Source of the DNA: CBDBCU01 sp965203435 | GTDB lineage: Bacteria > Chloroflexota > Dehalococcoidia > Lucifugimonadales > UBA3495 | DNA: 64,000 nt | Direction of reading: 5' to 3' | Assembly: GCA_965203435.1 (NCBI GenBank) | Contig: CBDBCU010000005.1 | Coordinates: forward strand, 62,001-126,000 | Shown: one piece after another, positions 58,489-64,000 of the stretch | Layout: each line of letters opens with the position of its first letter | Numbering within the stretch: the first letter of the stretch is position 1 | The notes under the pieces: generated by a model | Seen by the model: the letters and a program-made list of their open reading frames with translations, nothing else | Told to the model about the DNA's origin: nothing | Database searches by the model: none | Made by a program: the position numbers and the translations under genes

Positions 58489-59346
58489 TCAGCCGGGAAA
58501 TTCCAGATCCAGGCTAAGGTCTAACGCTTGGGTAGAATGGGTCAGGCTGCCGATGGAAATCAGATGTACGCCGGTTTCGGCTACGGCCCGCACCGTGTCC
58601 AGGTTGATGCCGCCGGAGGCTTCCACTACCGCCCGGTCGCCGACCAGAGCCATGGCCGCCGCCAGCATTTCCAGCGGCATATTGTCCAGCATAATGATGG
58701 GCGCGCCGGCATCCAGGGCGGCCGCCACGCCCGCCAGGGTTTCCACTTCCACCTCGACTTTGACGGTGTGGGACGCTTGGGCCAAAGCCCGCTGCACCAC
58801 TTCCGGCAATTCCAACCCCCGGGAGGCCAGGGCGGCCAGGTGATTATCCTTAATCAGGATGCCGTCGGCCAGGTTCCGGCGGTGATTATAGCCGCCGCCC
58901 ATCCGCACCGCATACTTGTCCAGATAGCGGTGGCCCGGGGCCGTCTTGCGGGTATCGACAATGCGGGCCGGGCAGCCGGCAATAGCCTGCACATAGCGGC
59001 GGGTGTCGCTGGCAATGCCGCTCATCCGCTGCAAAAAATTCAGGGCAATGCGTTCCGCCCGCAGGATGGATGCGGCGGAGCCGGCAATGCGGGCCAGCTC
59101 CGTCCCCGGCGTCAAGGCCGCCCCGTCGTCCAGCAGCCCGGCAAAATCCAGTTCCGGATCCACCCGCCGAAAGACGGCTTGGGCTACATCGAGGCCGGCC
59201 AATACCCCGGCGGCTTTGGCCCGCAGCATCCCCAAGCCGGAAATATCCGGGGGAATCAGCAGCCCGGTCGTGGGGTCGTTAAAGGTTTCATCCTCGGTCA
59301 AAGCGGCGTCAATCAGCCGATAGACCTCCGGGGGCAATGCCGCCAT
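58489..59346 (-). CDS. nadC: Nicotinate-nucleotide pyrophosphorylase (quinolinate phosphoribosyltransferase)
   Basis: A 285-residue QPRTase. Recognisable blocks include ALNFLQRMSGIASDTRRYV, DTRKTAPGHRYLDKYAVRMGGGYNHR, IKDNHL, KVEVEVETL and IIMLDNMP, EASGGINLDTV. It converts quinolinate and PRPP to nicotinate mononucleotide. ATG 59346 lies 2 bases after the nadB stop, so the two are coupled. nadA is not in the window. Confidence 0.95.
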   Translation of the reverse strand: MAALPPEVYRLIDAALTEDETFNDPTTGLLIPPDISGLGMLRAKAAGVLAGLDVAQAVFRRVDPELDFAGLLDDGAALTPGTELARIAGSAASILRAERIALNFLQRMSGIASDTRRYVQAIAGCPARIVDTRKTAPGHRYLDKYAVRMGGGYNHRRNLADGILIKDNHLAALASRGLELPEVVQRALAQASHTVKVEVEVETLAGVAAALDAGAPIIMLDNMPLEMLAAAMALVGDRAVVEASGGINLDTVRAVAETGVHLISIGSLTHSTQALDLSLDLEFPG

Positions 59347-59348
59347 CC

Positions 59349-60914
59349 TTAAACCTCCGTCCCGGTCAAGACGATATGCCGTGCCCAATCCGGGGAAGTT
59401 TCCGGGAAATCCTCCCGAAAGTGGGAACCCCGGCTTTCCTGCCGCAGCAGGGCCGATTCTACCATCAGCCGGCCCAGCAGCGCCATATTGTTCAGTTCAT
59501 AGCCGGCTGGGTCGGTGGGTTCCGGCGGCAGCAGCCGCTGCCATACATTGAAAATCCGGGCCGACAGCAACAGGCGGGAGCCGTGGCGGCTGATGCCGGC
59601 GTTGCGCCACAGCAAATCCTGCAAGTTGGCCCGGTTCAGTTCCGGGATACTGGCGCAGACCGCCGCCCGTGGCGGCAAAGTCCGCAGCAAATCCGGCTGG
59701 GCCGTCGGATCCGATTCCGCAAGCGGCGGGGCTTGGCCCCGGCTGCTGCTGACCAAGCGCCGGGCAAAGACCAGGGTATCCAGCAAAGAGTTGCTGGCTA
59801 ATCGGTTGGCCCCATGCACCGCGGAACAGGCCGCCTCGCCGCAGGCGTACAGCCCCGGCACCGCCGTACGGCCCCAAGTGTCGATTTTGATGCCGCCCAT
59901 CATATAATGGGCGGCCGGGGCCACCGGGGCCGGCTCTTTGGTAATGTCCAAGCCGTAGTTCAGGCAGAAATGATAGATGGTGGGAAAGCGGCCCTGCACC
60001 AGATCCGGGGGCAAGTGGGATATATCCAGAAAGACCGGGCCGCCGTCGGCTTTTTCCATTTCGGCGGCAATGGAACGGGACACCACATCCCGGGGGGCCA
60101 AGTCGGCTAGGGGATGATAGTCGGCCATAAAGGCCCGGCCGGCTTTATTCCGCAGCACCGCCCCCTCGCCGCGCATCGCCTCCGACAGCAGAAAACAGGG
60201 CGCGCCCGCCAACCACAAAGCCGTCGGATGAAACTGATAAAACTCCAGATCCATTACCGGCGCCCCGGCCCGGAAAGCCAGGGCCACGCCGTCCCCGGTA
60301 GCTACGGCCGGATTGGTAGTGTATTTGTAAAGCTGCCCGGCCCCCCCGGAGCCGATGACAATGCAGCGGCCGCCATAGGTTTGCCGCCGGCCGGTGACCG
60401 AGTTCAGGGTTTCCACGGCGGCGGCCCGGCCCTGTTCCACGACCAGGCGGGTGGCGAGGGTATATTCCAGCACGGCAATATCCGTTTCGGCTACCCGCTG
60501 AGCTAAAGTCAGCTCAATATGCTGGCCGGTAGCGTCGCCGCCGGCGTGGAGAATGCGCGGCAGGCTGTGCGCGCCCTCTCGACCCAGGGCAATTTCGCCG
60601 TGGATGGTGTCAAAGGGGACGCCCCACTGGATCAGGCTGGCTACCGACTGCGGCCCTTCGCTGGTCAGAGCTTGCACCGCCGCCCGGTCGCACAAGCCGG
60701 CCCCGGCGGTCAAAGTATCCTGCAAATGCAGGGCCGGCGTATCCCCGGCGCCAATGGCGGCCGCAATGCCGCCCTGGGCGTAGCGGGTGTTGCAGTCGTC
60801 CACCCGCCCCTTGGTCAGGATCAGGGTGGAGCCATATTCCCGGGCCAGCAAAGCCGTATTCAGCCCGGCGATGCCGCTGCCGATGATGATGTAATCGTAA
60901 TCGGTCTTTTCCAT
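59349..60914 (-). CDS. nadB: L-aspartate oxidase
   Basis: A 521-residue flavoprotein. FAD motif IIGSGIAGLNTALLA at the N-terminus. RYAQGGIAAA, HAGGDATGQHI, EFYQFHPTALW, DVVSRSIAAEM, HYMMGGIKID and GLYACGEAACSAVHGANRLASNSLLD are signatures of NadB. It oxidises aspartate to iminoaspartate for NAD synthesis. A promoter is visible at 60994-61022. Confidence 0.96.
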   Translation of the reverse strand: MEKTDYDYIIIGSGIAGLNTALLAREYGSTLILTKGRVDDCNTRYAQGGIAAAIGAGDTPALHLQDTLTAGAGLCDRAAVQALTSEGPQSVASLIQWGVPFDTIHGEIALGREGAHSLPRILHAGGDATGQHIELTLAQRVAETDIAVLEYTLATRLVVEQGRAAAVETLNSVTGRRQTYGGRCIVIGSGGAGQLYKYTTNPAVATGDGVALAFRAGAPVMDLEFYQFHPTALWLAGAPCFLLSEAMRGEGAVLRNKAGRAFMADYHPLADLAPRDVVSRSIAAEMEKADGGPVFLDISHLPPDLVQGRFPTIYHFCLNYGLDITKEPAPVAPAAHYMMGGIKIDTWGRTAVPGLYACGEAACSAVHGANRLASNSLLDTLVFARRLVSSSRGQAPPLAESDPTAQPDLLRTLPPRAAVCASIPELNRANLQDLLWRNAGISRHGSRLLLSARIFNVWQRLLPPEPTDPAGYELNNMALLGRLMVESALLRQESRGSHFREDFPETSPDWARHIVLTGTEV

Positions 60915-60993
60915 AAGCGGTCAATCCCGGGGGAAGGGGCGATCATCCCCCACCGGCCCGGCCCACCAATCCCCCGGCCAAAAGATTAGCGCT

Positions 60994-61022
60994 ACTATAG
61001 CGGCATAAAGGGGCTGGGGCAA
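60994..61022 (-). promoter_or_regulatory. Promoter of nadBC
   Basis: On the minus strand TTGCCC (61017-61022), a 17-base spacer and TATAGT (60994-60999). Confidence 0.6.
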
Positions 61023-61065
61023 GTTTGCTGGTAAAAACTGATATTTCCAAATGCTGCCCCGGTTG

Positions 61066-61094
61066 CTGACAAAAATCCCGGCAGCGGTTATAAT
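61066..61094 (+). promoter_or_regulatory. Promoter of the coiled-coil/nuclease-like gene
   Basis: CTGACA (61066-61071), a 17-base spacer and perfect TATAAT (61089-61094), with GGGAGGAG before ATG 61118. Divergent from nadBC. Confidence 0.75.
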
Positions 61095-61117
61095 AGGGGC
61101 CGGGAGGAGCAACAACT

Positions 61118-62278
61118 ATGACCACTGCCATGACCGACATTGCCGACCTGGTAAAGATTTTGCGGGAACAGCCCGAATGGGCCGAAACCCTGCGCGCCGT
61201 GCTTTTGACCCAGGAACTGCTGGAACTGCCGGAAAAGCTGGCCCAGCTGACCGCCCGGTTCGAGGAGTTCGTCGCCCTGCAAACGGAGACCAACCAGCGC
61301 GTCGCCGAGCAACTGGCCCGGCTGACCGAACAGGTAGCCCAGCTGACCGAGCAGCAGGCCCGGCTGACCGAACAGGTAGCCCAGCTGACCGCCCGGCTGG
61401 AGGAGTTCATCGCCGAGCAAAGGGAAACCAACCGGGTGGTCGCGGAACGGCTGGCCCGGCTGGAAGCGGACACGGCCGAGCTGAAAGCCACTACCGGCCG
61501 CCTGGAAACCGATGTGTCCGAGCTGAAGTCGGATATGTCCGAGCTGAAAGCCACCACCGGCCGGCTGGAAACCGATGTAGCCGAGCTGAAAGCTACCACT
61601 GGCCGGCTGGAAACCGATGTAGCCGAGCTGAAAGCGGACACGGCCGAGCTGAAGTCGGATATGACCGGAGTGAAAGCTACCACTGGCCGGCTGGAAACCG
61701 ATATGTCCGAGCTGAAAGCGGACACGGCCGAGCTGAAAGCGGACACGGCCGAGCTGAAAGCGGACACGGCCGAGCTGAAGTCGGATGTGTCCGGCGTGAA
61801 AGCCACCACCGGCCGGCAGGCCGGTAGCCTAGGCCGGTTGGAGGGCGCGGATCTGGAGCGGAAAATCCAGGCCAACATCGCCGCGATGCTCGGCGACCGC
61901 CCGGAGTTCCGCCATCCCCGGGTGCTTAAAAGCATAGTGGTGCCGGCCGGATCGGAACTGTTCGACATCCTTTACCCCGCCCTGGACGCCGGGCGCATTG
62001 ACCGGCGCCAATTCCGGAGCCTGCTGCGGGCCGACATTATCCTGTCGGTGCGCGATGCCAACGCTCAGCTCAGTTATGTGGTCATCGAAATATCCCGGAC
62101 GGTGCATGACGACGACCTGACCCGGGCCCGGGAGCGGGCGGACATCCTGGCCATCGCCAGCGCGGCCCCGGCCGTAGCCTTGGCCATCGGCCAAGTTATC
62201 CCGCCGCCGCAACGCCGGAAAGCCCAGGAACTGGCGGTTATGCTGGAAGTGGAGGAGGGCGAGGAGGATGAGGATTAA
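61118..62278 (+). CDS. Long coiled-coil protein with C-terminal PD-(D/E)xK-like domain (DUF3782-like)
   Basis: A 386-residue protein. Residues about 45-235 form a heptad coiled coil: first LTEQVAQLTEQQARLTEQ-type repeats, then at least twelve 7-residue units of the form ELKADTA, ELKATTG or RLETDVA, visible in the DNA as 21-base repeats (61465-61810). The C-terminal 120 residues (GSELFDILYPALDAG..., ADIILSVRDANAQLSYVVIEIS) look like a nuclease-fold domain with Asp and Glu in the right order. Related DUF3782 proteins occur in Cyanobacteria and Chloroflexota. The role is unknown. The repeat number is likely to vary between strains. Confidence 0.75.
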   Translation: MTTAMTDIADLVKILREQPEWAETLRAVLLTQELLELPEKLAQLTARFEEFVALQTETNQRVAEQLARLTEQVAQLTEQQARLTEQVAQLTARLEEFIAEQRETNRVVAERLARLEADTAELKATTGRLETDVSELKSDMSELKATTGRLETDVAELKATTGRLETDVAELKADTAELKSDMTGVKATTGRLETDMSELKADTAELKADTAELKADTAELKSDVSGVKATTGRQAGSLGRLEGADLERKIQANIAAMLGDRPEFRHPRVLKSIVVPAGSELFDILYPALDAGRIDRRQFRSLLRADIILSVRDANAQLSYVVIEISRTVHDDDLTRARERADILAIASAAPAVALAIGQVIPPPQRRKAQELAVMLEVEEGEEDED

Positions 62279-62337
62279 GGGCGGCTCTCCTATCGCCCTC
62301 CCCGTCCCTTACTGCCGCCCTTTCCGGCCGCCCTACT

Positions 62338-62440
62338 ACCCGTCCTTCCCGCGTAAGAGGGAATCCAGAAATGCCTTGCCATAAGCCGGCTTGTCTGACG
62401 CAGCACCGTTCTGGATTCCATCTTGTGCGGGAAGGACGGT
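62338..62440. repeat. Degenerate family A element
   Basis: Both arms are recognisable but mutated (GCGTAAGAGGGAATCC; GATTCCATCTTGTGCGGGAA). Confidence 0.85.
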
Positions 62441-62471
62441 AGAAAGGCCGGGAAGGACGGTGGCTATATGC

Positions 62472-62477
62472 TATAAT
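62472..62477 (+). promoter_or_regulatory. -10 element for a probably leaderless GT-C gene
   Basis: A perfect TATAAT ends 7 bases before ATG 62485, the same distance as at 3383-3396. No Shine-Dalgarno is present. Confidence 0.45.
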
Positions 62478-62484
62478 CCCGCCT

Positions 62485-64000
62485 ATGTTGCCGCCGCCGC
62501 TTGCCATACTTCCGCAGCTTTCCGGCGGGCGGCGGGCGGCGCTGGACTTTCTTACTGCCCGCAGCGGCCTGCTTATTTGCGCCCTTTTTCTGCTGGCCGG
62601 CTTGGTTGCGGCCGGGGATTATGGCATTACCTTTGACGAGACTTTGCAGCGGCGGATTGCCCAGGCCAATTTGCGTTACCTCCTGGGCCAGGCCGACCGC
62701 ATTGACACCGACCTTTACGCCGACCGGGTTTATGGCGTGGCTTTTGAGTTGCCCCTGCTGCTGGCCGAGCACGTCCTGGGGGTGGAGGATTATCACTACA
62801 TCCACCGGCTCCGCTTAACTCTCACCCATATTTTCTTTATCATCGGCGGCTATTTTTGCTGGCGGCTGGCTTATCAACTGAGCGGCAATCGGCTGCTGGC
62901 AATCCTGGCCCTACTGCTCTACCTGCTGCATCCCCGCATCTACGGCCAATCCTTTATCAATTCCAAAGACCCGGTTTTTCTCAGTATGTTCGTAGTGGCC
63001 CTCTACCTGCTGGAACGGGCTTTCCGCAAGGACACTGTCGGGGCTTTCGTGCTGCTGGGCGTAGCGGTGGGATTGCTGACCAACCTGCGGATTATGGGGG
63101 TGATGCTGCTGGCGGCGGCGTTGGCAATGCGGGGGTTGGACGGGTTTTATGCCAAGCCGGGGCCGGAACGGAAACAAATCCTACTAACCGCCGGCTTGTT
63201 CACCCTGACCGCCGGGCTGACTTTGTACGCGGTAACGCCCTATGCCTGGACTAATCCGATTGACTATCTGGCCGCCAGCCTGAGCCAGACGGTCGACCGC
63301 CCTACGATTATACCGCAGTTGTTTCAAGGCGAGCTGCTGCTTTCCAACGAACTGCCGCCGCATTACGCCGCCGTCTGGTTCGCCATCAGCGCGCCGCCGC
63401 CCTTTCTGCTGCTGGGCTTTATCGGAATGGCGGCGGTAGCGGTCGGCGGTATCCGCCGGCCCGGGGCGGTTTTCCGCAATACCCGGCGGCGTTTCCGGCT
63501 GCTGCTGCTGGCTTGCTTGCTGCTGCCGCCGCTAGCCGCTGCCCTGCTGGGTTCTACTCAGTATCAGGATTGGCGGCATTTATATTTCCTCTACGCCCCC
63601 TTTTGCCTGCTGGCGGCGGTGGGCGGCGGTTGGCTGATGTCCGCTCTGGCCCGGCAGAACCGGCGGCCTTGGCGGGCCGGGATGTATGGATTGGCCGGAT
63701 TAGGCTTGGGGCTGGTTATACTGCAAATGGCGCAAATCCATCCCTTGCAGTATGCCTATTTCAACTTTCTGATGGATCGGACGACGCCGGAGCGGCTGCG
63801 GACGCAGTACGATCTGGATTATCTGGAATTGGCGTCCGGGGAGGGACTGGAATATCTGCTGCAAAGCCATCCCGGAGAGACCTTGGTCGTGCGGTCCCGG
63901 CAGCGGCATTTGAAAATTCTGCCGGCGGCGGCCCGGGAGCGGCTGTTGCCGGCCACCGGCGGCCGTCGCGCCGATTATGACTTGGTTTATCAGTTTGACT
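62485..64000 (+). CDS. GT-C fold (GT39-like) membrane glycosyltransferase, 3' end beyond window
   Basis: At least 505 residues, still open at the window end. After an N-terminal TM helix comes DYGITFDETLQRRIAQ, whose Asp-Glu in the first extracytoplasmic loop is the catalytic motif of PMT/ArnT-like GT-C enzymes. HPRIYGQSFINSKDPVFLSMFVVALYLLERAF is the typical second block. About ten further TM helices follow. It would transfer a sugar from a polyprenyl-phosphate donor outside the membrane; the acceptor is unknown. Confidence 0.82.
   Translation, partial: MLPPPLAILPQLSGGRRAALDFLTARSGLLICALFLLAGLVAAGDYGITFDETLQRRIAQANLRYLLGQADRIDTDLYADRVYGVAFELPLLLAEHVLGVEDYHYIHRLRLTLTHIFFIIGGYFCWRLAYQLSGNRLLAILALLLYLLHPRIYGQSFINSKDPVFLSMFVVALYLLERAFRKDTVGAFVLLGVAVGLLTNLRIMGVMLLAAALAMRGLDGFYAKPGPERKQILLTAGLFTLTAGLTLYAVTPYAWTNPIDYLAASLSQTVDRPTIIPQLFQGELLLSNELPPHYAAVWFAISAPPPFLLLGFIGMAAVAVGGIRRPGAVFRNTRRRFRLLLLACLLLPPLAAALLGSTQYQDWRHLYFLYAPFCLLAAVGGGWLMSALARQNRRPWRAGMYGLAGLGLGLVILQMAQIHPLQYAYFNFLMDRTTPERLRTQYDLDYLELASGEGLEYLLQSHPGETLVVRSRQRHLKILPAAARERLLPATGGRRADYDLVYQFD

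Overview
The window looks like a GC-rich (about 60%) bacterial chromosome from the phylum Chloroflexota, probably an aerobic member of the Anaerolineae/Caldilineae lineage. The evidence is a complete Alternative Complex III (act) operon, a Rex repressor, a HemQ-type coproheme decarboxylase fragment, several Uma2-family nucleases, large SGNH and GT-C membrane proteins, and intergenic spaces crowded with short palindromic repeats. No 16S rRNA is present, so the taxonomy is an inference.

Layout. 1-9 kb: an unidentified gene, a crotonase, a 171-bp tandem duplication, a cupin, tRNA-Thr(CGT), a secreted zinc metalloprotease with a palindromic element inserted just upstream, a secreted protein of unknown role, and a three-gene unit (DUF3467-like, retroviral-type aspartyl protease, unknown). 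9-24 kb, all on the minus strand: a respiratory block. It starts at 23.9 kb with a small membrane protein, pentaheme ActA, molybdopterin-like ActB1, four-cluster Fe-S ActB2, two NrfD-type quinone subunits, ActD and the lipoprotein cytochrome ActE. It then continues into cytochrome c maturation genes (CcmH, CcmF, a CcmI-like protein, a carboxypeptidase-regulatory-like membrane protein and a TlpA/ResA thioredoxin). The block therefore joins a quinol:cytochrome c oxidoreductase with the machinery that matures its hemes.

24-32 kb: a tandemly duplicated module, Uma2 - SGNH/triple-repeat protein - Uma2 - SGNH/triple-repeat protein - Uma2, with a period near 3.33 kb. 32-41 kb: HigBA, a CcmA-like ATPase, a DUF4153-like membrane protein, two cobalamin genes (cobD-like and cbiB), a YgiT-type zinc protein and two MFS exporters. 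41-45 kb: aconitase, then a tightly coupled DUF4365 nuclease-like gene plus a partner of unknown function with its own sigma-70 promoter. 45-50 kb: a 5'-truncated hemQ, then the classical tRNA-Thr/Tyr/Thr-tuf-rpmG-secE-nusG-rplK-rplA cluster driven by a near-perfect promoter at 50.13-50.16 kb.

50-64 kb: a two-gene membrane protein + ThsB-type TIR pair that resembles an antiphage system; a SelW/Rdx-like gene with an in-frame TGA exactly at the second position of its CxxC redox motif, best read as selenocysteine; DUF503, Rex, two SDR proteins, a YtxH protein, TfoX-N, DinB, a carboxymuconolactone decarboxylase-like protein, nadC-nadB, a coiled-coil/nuclease-like protein and a GT-C glycosyltransferase running off the end.

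The most unusual points are the CxxU selenoprotein candidate, the TIR + three-helix membrane pair without a recognisable macro, SLOG or SIR2 domain, the Uma2/SGNH tandem array with mosaic divergence, and the DUF4365 pair. At least five families of palindromic repeats fill nearly every intergenic gap.
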